From Xiamenia xianingshaonis (lineage in GTDB: Bacteria; Actinomycetota; Coriobacteriia; Coriobacteriales; Eggerthellaceae), in assembly GCF_017945865.1 (NCBI RefSeq), contig NZ_CP072829.1, positions 1,364,001 to 1,428,000 on the forward strand: a stretch of DNA of 64,000 nucleotides, given 5' to 3'. Shown piece after piece: positions 14,299 through 22,546 of this stretch. A program made the position numbers and the translations under genes. Each line of letters begins with the position of its first letter. Within the stretch, counting starts at the first letter, position 1. The notes beneath the pieces were generated by a model. The model was not told where the DNA came from. It worked only from the letters and a program-made list of their open reading frames with translations, and did not search any database.

Positions 14299-16104
14299 CT
14301 ACCAGTGGCTCACGACCACGTCGCCTTCGTTCAGAAGCCCGTACAGCTCGCCCGCCTTGTCGGGCGGCAGGTTCACGCACCCGTGGCTTCCGTAGCCTTC
14401 CTTGTACATCTCGCCGCCGAAGTCCGGCTGCCAGTCGGCGTCGTGCAGGCCGATCGCGTTGCCGTCGAAGGGCATCCAGTACTGCACCGTGGTGTCGTAG
14501 AGCTTTTCGCCGTTTTCGTAGCCGGTCAGCTTCGAGGGGCTTTGCTTGCGGTTCACCCAATAGACGCCGGTGGAGGTGTCGTGCACGCCGTCGGGCGTGC
14601 CGGAGATGCAGTCGGACTCCCAGATGACCTTGTTGTTGTCGTCGTACAGGCGCACGTACTGGTCGGCCAGGTCGACGTCGAGGTAGCGGTTGCCCCAGTC
14701 GCGCTCGCCGACGCCGTTGTACACGGCGCCTTCCGAGAACGTGGGGATGTAGACCGGCTCGGCCGATCCGTTGTCCACGCCGCTGACCACGGCCTCCACC
14801 AGCGCTTCGCGGTCGACTTCCCACCCGTAGACGCCGCCTTCCACCGTGAACGTCTTGCCGTCGGCGCGCTTGTAGGTGCGCGAGGTGCCCACCGTGTTCA
14901 AGCTGTCGGCCAGCGCATTGGCCCACGAGGTCATGGCCTCGCGGTCAAGCGTCGCCTTGTATTCGTCGTCCAGCGTTATCCACTGGTGGATAATATCGCC
15001 GTTGACCGCCTCGACGCTGTCCTCGCCCAAAATGAGGTCGAAGTTGGCGGCGATCATCTTGTTGGCGCTTTCGGCGGCTTCTGCCAGACGCTCGTCGGAA
15101 GCCGTGATCTCGGGCTGCTTGAGCGCGGTCTCGTCAAGGACCGCCGTGGGTTCGAGCGCGGCCAGCGCACGGTCGGCCGCTTCGACGACCTTCGAAGCTT
15201 CAAGCGCCTGGCCAGGCGCTTCCGGCGTCACCACGTAGGCGTGCGCCGTTTCGTCGTAGGCCACCGAGGCGTTCGTGGGACCCTCCGCCGTGGAATTGAA
15301 CGTCGCCACGGCCTCTTCCACGATGCTCGTCAGCCCCGCGTCGTTGTAGCTGGCGACGAGCGCGGCCGTTTCGTTGTGCTCGCGCTTCAGCTCGATAGGC
15401 CACAGCCACGGGTTTTCGTGCGACAGCGCCTCGTCCACCATGGACGCCGCATTGATGCGCAGGCCCGTGTCGACAGCCGAAAGGTTCAGCGTGAAGCCCA
15501 TGCCTTCCACAGTCAGCTCATAGTCCGACACGGAATTTGCCACGGCGCGCTGGGCCTCGCTGGCGCTCATGAGCGACACGTCCACGTCGCCGATGGTGGA
15601 ATTGGGCATGAACCGGTCGGAGAAGTACACGGCCACGCCCACGTACGCGACGACCACAAGCGCCACCAGCACGCCAAACGTGATGCCGAGCGCCTTTAAG
15701 ATGCTGCGCTTGCGGCGCTGGCGCTTCAGGGCGGCGGCGGTGTCGACCGGAAGCATGCCCTGCGACGGCGCGACGGCCCCATATGGCGTCATGCCGTAGC
15801 TCATGGGCTGGTTCGATTGGGGGCGCGAGCCGGCAAGCGGGGCGAGGTCCTGGTGGGTGATCGGCGGCAGCCGCATCGTTTGCGGGCGCTGCGGGCGCTG
15901 CGGATGCGCAGGCTGGTCGTCCGCCGAACCCGCATCCGCCGAGCCCGCGGCCGCAGAAGAGGGCTGCGCGTTTGCCGGTGCGATCTTTTCCTTCTTGGTC
16001 ACCAAGAAATCGAGGCCGCTCAAGTCCTTTTCAGGCGCCGCGCTCTCGTCGGTTTCAGGCTTGGCATGCTTTCCGTGCTTCGCGTTTTTTATCTTGTCGC
16101 TCAT
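14299..16104 (-). CDS. Membrane-anchored L,D-transpeptidase (YkuD) with peptidoglycan-binding domain
   Basis: 601 residues from ATG 16104; a GTG two codons upstream is an alternative. It makes 3-3 cross-links or attaches proteins in peptidoglycan. Residues 1-140 are cytoplasmic, charged and Pro/Gln-rich. One membrane helix follows (about 148-170, LGITFGVLVALVVVAYVGVAV). Next comes a long extracellular region of the PG_binding_4 type, often paired with YkuD. The C-terminal YkuD domain ends in the catalytic motif GSHGCVNLP with the nucleophilic Cys near residue 576, and IGLHDA supplies the upstream His. It is transcribed alone between tmRNA and a terminator. Substrate and acceptor are not predictable here. 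Confidence 0.93.
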   Translation of the reverse strand: MSDKIKNAKHGKHAKPETDESAAPEKDLSGLDFLVTKKEKIAPANAQPSSAAAGSADAGSADDQPAHPQRPQRPQTMRLPPITHQDLAPLAGSRPQSNQPMSYGMTPYGAVAPSQGMLPVDTAAALKRQRRKRSILKALGITFGVLVALVVVAYVGVAVYFSDRFMPNSTIGDVDVSLMSASEAQRAVANSVSDYELTVEGMGFTLNLSAVDTGLRINAASMVDEALSHENPWLWPIELKREHNETAALVASYNDAGLTSIVEEAVATFNSTAEGPTNASVAYDETAHAYVVTPEAPGQALEASKVVEAADRALAALEPTAVLDETALKQPEITASDERLAEAAESANKMIAANFDLILGEDSVEAVNGDIIHQWITLDDEYKATLDREAMTSWANALADSLNTVGTSRTYKRADGKTFTVEGGVYGWEVDREALVEAVVSGVDNGSAEPVYIPTFSEGAVYNGVGERDWGNRYLDVDLADQYVRLYDDNNKVIWESDCISGTPDGVHDTSTGVYWVNRKQSPSKLTGYENGEKLYDTTVQYWMPFDGNAIGLHDADWQPDFGGEMYKEGYGSHGCVNLPPDKAGELYGLLNEGDVVVSHW

Positions 16105-16379
16105 ACTCACTCTCGCGAGAATCGTCGTGCCTCAACAGGCGTCATAAGGGTAGAAGTCCAGAATACGGTCTAGGATTGCCCGGCGCCACAGCCCCGTCAA
16201 AGCTGCACGAAACGCCCACGGCTTCTCCGAAGAGGCAACGCGCGGTTAAGGCAAACGCCAAGCCTTATACTGTCCTGCTTCCGTCTCTGCTCATTGGCAA
16301 TCCATTGGTTAAAGTTACAAAAAGGCCTGGGCAGATATGAGAAATTACAGGCACTACAGGCAACAATTCATAATTCCTC

Positions 16380-16429
16380 CACAACCAAAAAACAACCCCT
16401 GACCTGGGAAAACAATCCAAATCAGGGGT
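16380..16429 (-). terminator. Rho-independent terminator of tmRNA
   Basis: TCAGGGGT/ACCCCTGA arms (16422-16429 and 16395-16402) form an 8-bp stem with a 19-nt loop. On the minus strand this is followed by TTGTTTTTTGGTTGT, a clear U-rich tail, starting 9 nt after the tmRNA CCA end. The adjoining stretch 16105-16379 contains no gene and must hold the promoter of the L,D-transpeptidase. Confidence 0.8.
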
Positions 16430-16437
16430 GAAATTCG

Positions 16438-16811
16438 TGGTGGAGCCGCGGAGAATCGAACTCCGGTCCATACTATATCGTTCCTGAGGCTCTACAAGCT
16501 TAGTCGGCGATCGGGATTCGGACGCGCCACAGTTCGTCGACGGACGGGACGCGCCCTATTCGGTTGGTCTTAGCCCTGGCTGCACCGAAAACTCGCCAGA
16601 GAGCGTTCCCCTGAAATGACGTCGCGCCCAGGGCGGGGAAATACCTGAGGTTGACGGATGGCTGAAATTAAGCAGCCATGGCGGCCGGAGCATAGCTCAC
16701 AGCCTTGAAGTTGTTTTTGCCAATTACAAGGCAGTACCCCTGTTTAACGTGGCGAGGAGACCACGACCTGCTCCTCAGTGCAGACATACCATGTCGAAAC
16801 CAGTCGGCCCC
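16438..16811 (-). ncRNA. ssrA: Transfer-messenger RNA (tmRNA, SsrA)
   Basis: 374 nt. The 5' end GGGGCCGACTGGTTTCGACA is the classic tmRNA start, and the 3' end has the tRNA-like T-arm GGTTCGATTC-type sequence and an encoded CCA. The 7-bp acceptor stem GGGGCCG/CGGCTCC pairs fully with one G-U at the third pair. The RNA rescues stalled ribosomes with SmpB, which is encoded 600 nt further upstream on the same strand. The internal tag frame is listed separately. A U-tailed terminator follows. Confidence 0.97.
16668..16721 (-). other. tmRNA proteolysis-tag reading frame
   Basis: Within ssrA, the frame starting at GGC 16721 reads GKNNFKAVSYAPAAMAA then TAA. The GK start matches the Bacillus-type resume codon GGC-AAA. 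The end is AMAA rather than the common ALAA. The resume codon is assigned by analogy, not by probing. Confidence 0.75.
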
Positions 16812-16957
16812 TTTCTGTAAGATGATGCGATGATTAAGCATTACAGTATTGCAGAAAACGAACGATTTGTCAAGGGACGGCGGCGCTTTGAGAAGCGGAC
16901 GCCCCGCAAGACGCGGACGCCGGCCGCACCCTGCAAGCGGCCCCGACCGCTGCCGCC

Positions 16958-17347
16958 CTACTTCTTCGGGAAGAGCGAGCCGAAGTCGAGGGCGCTTTTG
17001 ATGTCGTCGAAGGCGCCTTTCAGCTCGGCGACGGTTTGCACGCCTTCCCGGTAGATGGCGTTCATGTCGTCGGTCGCCTGGGCAACGCCTTCGCGCGTGA
17101 TGCCCAGGTCGTACTCGTCGTCGTCCGCCCCCGCGTCCGCCGCATCGTCTTCGTCCTCGTCAACGTACAGGTATTCCACTTCCTGGCCGTCCTCGATGAG
17201 CACGAACCCGATGTCGTTGCCGTCCTCGTCGTGCACGTAGCGCACGATGTCGTTCTCGTCGAACTCGATCTCGAGCACTTCGAAATCGTCGTCGGCTTCG
17301 GCCTGAAAGCCCTCTTCGGTGGCCTCGAGTTCGTCATCCAAGCTCAT
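16958..17347 (-). CDS. Acidic protein of unknown function
   Basis: 129 residues from ATG 17347 (AGGAGAC about 8 nt upstream). I do not recognise the family. About a third of the residues are Asp or Glu, with a DEDEDDAADAGADDDE stretch near the middle. The N-terminal half predicts beta strands (FEVLEIEFDEND, GFVLIEDGQEVEYLYVDED). The C-terminal 50 residues look helical (ATDDMNAIYREGVQTVAELK) and end in basic FPKK. There is no signal peptide and no cysteine cluster. It sits between ssrA and smpB, 75 nt after the smpB stop, and is probably co-transcribed with smpB. A link to trans-translation would rest on position only. Confidence 0.75.
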   Translation of the reverse strand: MSLDDELEATEEGFQAEADDDFEVLEIEFDENDIVRYVHDEDGNDIGFVLIEDGQEVEYLYVDEDEDDAADAGADDDEYDLGITREGVAQATDDMNAIYREGVQTVAELKGAFDDIKSALDFGSLFPKK

Positions 17348-17422
17348 AGCGTTGTCTCCTGTCCCACTTTCGGTACACTTATCCCCACGGGCCGCCTGCC
17401 GCGCCCGCACCGCCGACGCGCC

Positions 17423-17887
17423 CTAACGGCTGCGCTCCTTCAACGCACGCTCCACGTCGCGCTTGGCGTCGCGGGCGGCCATCGAGGCGCGCTTGTCGAA
17501 CAGCTTCTTGCCGCGAGCGATGGCCACTTCGACCTTCACCCGGCCCCGCTCGTCAAAATACATCTGAAGCGGCACGATGGCCAGGCCTTTTTCTCGCAGC
17601 GCCGCGTCAAGCCGCGAAATCTCGCGGCGGTGCAGCAGCAGCTTGCGCGTCCGGTCGGGATCGACGTTGTTGTACGTGCCGTTGAGGTAGCGCGGAATGT
17701 GCACGTTGTGCAGCCACACTTCCCCGCCGCGCACCAACGCGAAGCAGTCCGTCATCTGGCAGTGGTTGTCGCGCAGCGAGCGCACTTCGGTGCCGCTGAG
17801 CACGATGCCCGCCTCGAACGTTTCAAGGATGTCGTATTCGTGCTTCGCCTTGCGGTTCTTCGCTATGACCTCGCGAGACGCCTTCAT
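17423..17887 (-). CDS. smpB: SsrA-binding protein SmpB
   Basis: 154 residues, normal length. SmpB binds the tRNA-like part of tmRNA and takes it to stalled ribosomes. Family features in order: NRKAKHEYDILETFEAGI near the N-terminus, GTEVKSLR-type GTEVRSLR, YNNVDPDRTRKLLLHRREI, and the basic C-terminal tail GKKLFDKRASMAARDAKRDV, which becomes helical in the mRNA channel. It follows the aminopeptidase gene by 5 nt (operon) and lies upstream of the acidic gene and ssrA, so protein and RNA partner are neighbours. Confidence 0.97.
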   Translation of the reverse strand: MKASREVIAKNRKAKHEYDILETFEAGIVLSGTEVRSLRDNHCQMTDCFALVRGGEVWLHNVHIPRYLNGTYNNVDPDRTRKLLLHRREISRLDAALREKGLAIVPLQMYFDERGRVKVEVAIARGKKLFDKRASMAARDAKRDVERALKERSR

Positions 17888-17892
17888 CGCGC

Positions 17893-19038
17893 TCAGCGCC
17901 CCTCGGCGTCGGAAGCAGCCTCGGCGTCGGCGGATTCACGAACGGGACGCGCGGGCGCCGCGGCAAGGCCGGGCACGAAGCAGGCGTCCTCGTCAAGGTC
18001 GCGGGCGAAGCGCACGAGCACATCGACGGCGGCTTCCAAATCCCTCAAGTCGACGACCTCGGTCGGCGTGTGCATGTAGCGCAACGCCACCGACACAAGC
18101 CCCGTGGGAATGCCGGCGCGAGTCACCTGCAAAGCGCGAGCGTCGGTGCCGGTCACGGCGGGCTCGGCCTCCACCTGGTACGGAACGCCCTCGGCCTCGG
18201 CCGCAGCCACCAGGCGCTCGAACACTTCCGGATTGATGTTCGGGCCGCGGGCGATGACGGGGCCGCGCCCGCAGGACAAGTCGCCGTACTTCGCCTTCGA
18301 GATGCCAGGGTAATCGGTCGCATGCGTCACGTCAAAGGCTACGGCAACGTCAGGGTTCACCCCATATGCCGAGGTCATGGCCCCGCGCACGCCTATTTCT
18401 TCCTGCACGGTGCACGCCGCGCACACATCCCCCGGCGCTCCGCCGCGAGCGGCCAGCTTTTCAAGCACGCGCGTGAGCACCCACACGCCGCACTTGTCGT
18501 CAAAGGCGCGCGACACCGCCATCGTGCCCGCCATGCGCTCGAAGCCCACGCCGAACGTGATGACGTCGCCGATGCGCACGAGCCGCTTCACCTTTTTCGC
18601 CTTCATGCCCACGTCGATGACGAGATCGGAAAGCGGCGTGACCTTCGTGCGCTCGTCGGGGCTGATGAGGTGGATGGGCTTGCGGCCGACGACGCCGCGC
18701 AGGGGCTTTTCCGCGCCGCTGGCATGCACGTCGACGCGCATGCCGGGAAGAATGGCCGCGTCCACCCCGCCGACCGACGACACGGACAGAAAGCCGTCGT
18801 CGGAAATATAGGTGACCATCAGGCCGATCTCGTCCATGTGGGCCGCCAGCATGAGGCTTGGAGCGCCGGGCGCCGTGCCGCGCAGCGTGGCGTGGACCGA
18901 TCCCATCACGTCGGTGGAAATCTCGTCGGCCGTCGGCGCCAGGCGCGCGCGCACCACGTCGGCGACGGCGCCCTCCGTGCCGGTCGCCGATGGCGTTTCC
19001 AGCAGTTTCCGCAGGTAGGCAACGTGTTTTTTCTTCAT
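17893..19038 (-). CDS. M42-family metal-dependent aminopeptidase
   Basis: 381 residues from ATG 19038 (AAGGGA upstream); the frame is open further upstream but not family-like. M42 enzymes are cytosolic, dinuclear-metal aminopeptidases (glutamyl or deblocking type) that degrade peptides. Visible metal and catalytic elements: AAHMDEIGLMV (His and Asp ligands), SRAFDDKCGVWVL (bridging Asp), CTVQEEIGVRGA (catalytic Glu pair), VAFDVTHATD (Asp ligand) and YMHTPTEVVDL (C-terminal His). ERLPGISKAKYG-like spacing is normal. Substrate preference cannot be read off. It is the first gene of the M42-smpB unit. Confidence 0.93.
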   Translation of the reverse strand: MKKKHVAYLRKLLETPSATGTEGAVADVVRARLAPTADEISTDVMGSVHATLRGTAPGAPSLMLAAHMDEIGLMVTYISDDGFLSVSSVGGVDAAILPGMRVDVHASGAEKPLRGVVGRKPIHLISPDERTKVTPLSDLVIDVGMKAKKVKRLVRIGDVITFGVGFERMAGTMAVSRAFDDKCGVWVLTRVLEKLAARGGAPGDVCAACTVQEEIGVRGAMTSAYGVNPDVAVAFDVTHATDYPGISKAKYGDLSCGRGPVIARGPNINPEVFERLVAAAEAEGVPYQVEAEPAVTGTDARALQVTRAGIPTGLVSVALRYMHTPTEVVDLRDLEAAVDVLVRFARDLDEDACFVPGLAAAPARPVRESADAEAASDAEGR

Positions 19039-19169
19039 GCGAATCCCTTCTCGCAAACAAGGCTTCACAACGAGGCGAGCGATGCGGCGGTGCAAAAGCA
19101 ACGGCGGCGCGCCTTGCGCAAAGGCACGTCCCTGCGCCCGGTGCGCCGACCGGCGGCGCTGCAAGGCCC

Positions 19170-19466
19170 TTACCAGTATTCCTTCTTCGGCGCCCGTTTC
19201 CGCACGGGCTTCGGCGGCCGGAAATCGATCGTCAACTGGCCGTCGGCGTCGAGCGACTTCGCAGGCTTGCGCTCCACCTTGTCGATGGACCACGACACGG
19301 CGTCTTTGCCGTACAGCTCCAGCATGCGCATGCGGGCGTCGTGCAGGTTCGCCTTCGACCCCATGCGGCTGTCGCTCTCGAACTCGAACAAGCCCGTCGC
19401 CCGCGCGTCGGAGGCGATGGGCGACACGTAGTGGGCCAGATAGGTTTGCACGGACATCCCTCGCAT
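19170..19466 (-). CDS. Small uncharacterised protein following accDA
   Basis: 98 residues from ATG 19466; an internal ATG at 19457 is also possible. I do not recognise it. It contains a mixed hydrophilic sequence with helical ARMRMLELYGKDAVSWSIDK, a basic tail (PPKPVRKRAPKKE), and no signal or membrane segment. It starts 9 nt after the accDA stop, has no strong ribosome site and is probably translationally coupled, so it is the last gene of the fatty acid operon. Its role is unknown. Confidence 0.7.
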   Translation of the reverse strand: MRGMSVQTYLAHYVSPIASDARATGLFEFESDSRMGSKANLHDARMRMLELYGKDAVSWSIDKVERKPAKSLDADGQLTIDFRPPKPVRKRAPKKEYW

Positions 19467-19475
19467 TCTGTTCGT

Positions 19476-22067
19476 CTAGAAGCTGCGGAATCGGCGGTAG
19501 CGCTGTTGCAGCACGTCGTCGATGGGCAGCGCAAGCAGCTCGTCCAGCGTCTTTTCGACGTAGGCTCGCACGTTGCCGACCGCCTCGTCGCGGTTTTTAT
19601 GGGCAGGTTCTGCGCCTTCTGGGATCACGGCGTCCACGATGTTCATGTCGCAGGCTTCGGCCGCGCTCATCTTCATGACGGCGGCCGCGTCGGCGGCACG
19701 GGTGCGGTCCTTCCACAGGATGGACGCGAATCCTTCGGGCGAAAGTACAGAATACACCGCATGTTCCAACATGGCAACGCGGTCGGCCAGCGCGAGCGCC
19801 AGCGCCCCGCCGCTGCCGCCTTCGCCGAGAAGGACGCTGATGACCGGCACGCGCAGGCCGGCCATGGCCACCAGATTGTCGGCGATGGCGTTGCCCTGGC
19901 CGCGCTCTTCGGCCTCGGTGCCGCAAAAGGCTCCCTGGGTGTCCACGAAGCATATGACCGGGCGGCCGAACTTCTCGGCCTGGCGCATGAGACGCAACGC
20001 CTTGCGATAGCCCTCGGGCTGGGGGCAGCCGAAGTTGCGGCGGATGCGCTCTTTCAGATCGGCGCCCTTTTCCTGCGCGATGACCGTGACCGGCTGGCTG
20101 CCCAGCCACGCGACGCCGGCGACGATGGCCGCGTCGTCGGCAAAGGCACGGTCACCGTGCAGTTCGATGAAGCCGCGGAAGACGCCATCGATGTACGCCT
20201 GTGACGTGGGGCGATGCGTATTGCGGGCCAGCTGCACGCTCTCCCAGGCCTTGTTGGGCGCCTCGGGCGCCGCTTCTGCGTCCCCGGCGTTTCCGGCGGA
20301 AGCGCCCGCATACGACGTCGGCTCGACGAAAGCCGCCACATCGCCCGCCATGGCGTCTTCCGCCGCGGCCGCCATGCTCGTGGCGGCGCCGGCGTCGGCC
20401 GCGCCGTGCGTTTCGCCCGGGGACTGCCGCCAAAGGCGCATCGGGACTCCCCCGATCGGCGCCGCGCCCGCGCCGCCGATCGCCGCCAAGTCGTAGGTGA
20501 CGGTGTTGTACGTGCGCATTTTGTTGGCCAGCGTGTCGGCCACCGCTTCGTAGGTGATGAGCTTTTCTTGCGCGTGCCGCTCGTCCACCAGCGCAACGAC
20601 GTCCGCTCGCGCCACGTGCAGCGCCACCAGATGCGCCAACACGTCGCGCAGGTTCTCCCGCGCCACGATGGCGTCTATCAGCCCGTGTTCCAGCGCAAAT
20701 TCCGCCGTCTGGAACCCGACGGGCAGCTCTTGGCGGATGGTGTCGCGAATGACGCGCTGCCCGGCGAATCCTATGAGCGCCTGCGGCTCGGCCAAAATGA
20801 CGTCGCCTTCCATGGCGAAGCTGGCCGTCACGCCGCCGGTCGTCGGGTCGGTCAGCACCGACACGTAGAACAGCCCGGCCTCTCCGTGGCGCTCGACCGC
20901 GCACGACACCTTCGCCATCTGCATGAGCGACACCAGGCCCTCTTGCATGCGCGCGCCGCCCGACGCCGTGAACAAAACGACCGGCAGCCCCTCTTCGGTC
21001 GCGCGCTCGAACAGGCGCGTCACCTTCTCGCCCACGACCGAGCCCATCGATCCCATGAAAAACGTCGAATCCATGAAGCCCACGGCCGTGCGCAAGCCCG
21101 CGATGGCGCCCACGCCGGTGCATACGGCCTCGTCAAGCCCGGTCTTGCGGCGCAGGTCGGCCAGCTTGTCCTCGTAGCCGGGAAACCCGAGCGGGTCGGT
21201 TTGCGGCAGGCCCGCGTCCCATTCCTCGAAGCTGTCCGCGTCGAGCACGTCCTGGATGCGCTGGCGCGACGTCAGCCGCAAATACGCCCCGCAGCCAGGG
21301 CAGATGCCGCGATGGGCCGCCAGCGTGTCGCGGTCGTACACCAGGCCGCACTGGGCGCACGCCTGCCAGTCGCCCTCGGCGGCCAGCGCCTTGTCGGTCT
21401 CGCACAACACCCAGGCGAAACCGGGGTACTGCGCGTCGACCGGGCGATAGACCTTCATGCCAGCGGCGTTCGCGCGGGCCAGAAACGTGTCAACGTCGGC
21501 CAGCGGCAGGCTGTCGCCGCCGAGAAATATCACGTGCGCCTGGGCCTCGCGGGCGCATTCCAGCACGGCGTAGGCGTTCGCGAACAGCTGGGGCGAAGCC
21601 AGCGTGCCCAGCATCACGGCGGCGTCGGCCTCGCGCGTGGCCATGTCATAGCGGTTGTCGGCCGTGAACGGCACGACGACATAAAAGCCCACGGCCGCGA
21701 CGGCCTGCGCATAGCTCCGGCCGACGGTTCCCTGGGCCATCACGAGGGCGCGGGGCGCGGACGCGCCCGCACGGCCGGCGGAAGCGCGGGCGGCGCGGGC
21801 GCGCAGCGACTGCCGCGTCGGCGGCAGCGGCGCTTCGGTGAAGCTGTCGAGCGCCCCGATCTCCACGGCGTTCGGCGTCACCTGCTGCGAGCGGGACCGG
21901 CAGACCGCCTCGTCAAAGATGGACTGCAGCCGATACCCCACCGACAGGTCGTGTCCGTCGCGCCCGTCGCCCGCCGCGGTCCGCATTTCTCCGTCGGAGC
22001 CGAACGTCACATAGCGCTGCTTGTGCTTTTTCCCGGCCTGAGCGGCCTTTTCTTCAATTCCCACCAC
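19476..22067 (-). CDS. accDA: Fused acetyl-CoA carboxylase carboxyltransferase beta-alpha (AccDA) with extra N-terminal domain
   Basis: 863 residues. It transfers the carboxyl group from carboxybiotin to acetyl-CoA to give malonyl-CoA, the first committed step of fatty acid synthesis. Residues about 237-500 are AccD: a zinc ribbon (Cys237, 240, 256, 259), then SGGARMQEG and PTTGGVTASFAM. Residues about 500-605 are an Ala-rich linker. Residues about 605-863 are AccA: LHGDRAF, QPEGYRKALRLM, DTQGAFCG, and GEGGSGGALAL with SPEGFASILWKD. Fusions of the two subunits are known. The odd part is residues about 105-212, which align by eye with the N-lobe of biotin carboxylase but lack its ANRGEIA signature. 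It lies 15 nt after fabZ. Confidence 0.95.
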   Translation of the reverse strand: MVGIEEKAAQAGKKHKQRYVTFGSDGEMRTAAGDGRDGHDLSVGYRLQSIFDEAVCRSRSQQVTPNAVEIGALDSFTEAPLPPTRQSLRARAARASAGRAGASAPRALVMAQGTVGRSYAQAVAAVGFYVVVPFTADNRYDMATREADAAVMLGTLASPQLFANAYAVLECAREAQAHVIFLGGDSLPLADVDTFLARANAAGMKVYRPVDAQYPGFAWVLCETDKALAAEGDWQACAQCGLVYDRDTLAAHRGICPGCGAYLRLTSRQRIQDVLDADSFEEWDAGLPQTDPLGFPGYEDKLADLRRKTGLDEAVCTGVGAIAGLRTAVGFMDSTFFMGSMGSVVGEKVTRLFERATEEGLPVVLFTASGGARMQEGLVSLMQMAKVSCAVERHGEAGLFYVSVLTDPTTGGVTASFAMEGDVILAEPQALIGFAGQRVIRDTIRQELPVGFQTAEFALEHGLIDAIVARENLRDVLAHLVALHVARADVVALVDERHAQEKLITYEAVADTLANKMRTYNTVTYDLAAIGGAGAAPIGGVPMRLWRQSPGETHGAADAGAATSMAAAAEDAMAGDVAAFVEPTSYAGASAGNAGDAEAAPEAPNKAWESVQLARNTHRPTSQAYIDGVFRGFIELHGDRAFADDAAIVAGVAWLGSQPVTVIAQEKGADLKERIRRNFGCPQPEGYRKALRLMRQAEKFGRPVICFVDTQGAFCGTEAEERGQGNAIADNLVAMAGLRVPVISVLLGEGGSGGALALALADRVAMLEHAVYSVLSPEGFASILWKDRTRAADAAAVMKMSAAEACDMNIVDAVIPEGAEPAHKNRDEAVGNVRAYVEKTLDELLALPIDDVLQQRYRRFRSF

Positions 22068-22082
22068 TGCGTCCCCTCTGTT

Positions 22083-22541
22083 TTAAGGCCCGGGCTTCGC
22101 CGCCGGCGCCATCACGTACTTCTGCTGCGCTTCGGCGGCAAGCTCGCCGTCCACGTACGCGCGGACCTCGGCCGCGCACATCCGCTTGGTCGCCCGCACG
22201 ATGTTCGCCTCAAGCGAAAGCACCTCTCCCGGGCGCACCTGGCGGCGGAACTTCGCCTTGTCGATGCCCGCGAACAGCCCGAGCATTCCCTCAAAGCGCT
22301 CGTCGACCAAAAGCGCGATGGCCGCCGTCTGCGCAAGCGCCTCCATGATGATGACGCCCGGCAGCACGGGATAGTCCGGAAAATGGCCTTCGAACAGGGG
22401 AAGCGTCGGGTCGACGTCCAGCTCGGCCACGGCTCGCACGCCCGGCTCGCACGCGATCACGCGGCTCACCCACAAAAACGGCGGGCGGTGCGGCAGAATG
22501 CGCTTGACGGCTTCTTGGTCGCACGGAAAGGCGATGTCCAT
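22083..22541 (-). CDS. fabZ: 3-hydroxyacyl-ACP dehydratase FabZ
   Basis: 152 residues from ATG 22541; the long open frame upstream is a shadow of fabF. It dehydrates 3-hydroxyacyl-ACP to trans-2-enoyl-ACP in the elongation cycle. The hot-dog-fold signature is complete: LPHRPPFLWVSRV carries the catalytic His, and GHFPDYPVLPGVIIMEALAQ carries the catalytic Glu. The start lies 5 nt after the fabF stop, consistent with coupling. In the usual Gram-positive operon accB lies between fabF and fabZ and accC after fabZ; both are missing here. Confidence 0.96.
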   Translation of the reverse strand: MDIAFPCDQEAVKRILPHRPPFLWVSRVIACEPGVRAVAELDVDPTLPLFEGHFPDYPVLPGVIIMEALAQTAAIALLVDERFEGMLGLFAGIDKAKFRRQVRPGEVLSLEANIVRATKRMCAAEVRAYVDGELAAEAQQKYVMAPAAKPGP

Positions 22542-22546
22542 ACGCC

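Noticed and set aside
16105-16437. tRNA genes near the tmRNA
   Set aside because: Only the tRNA-like ends of tmRNA match; no separate cloverleaf seen here or elsewhere in the window.
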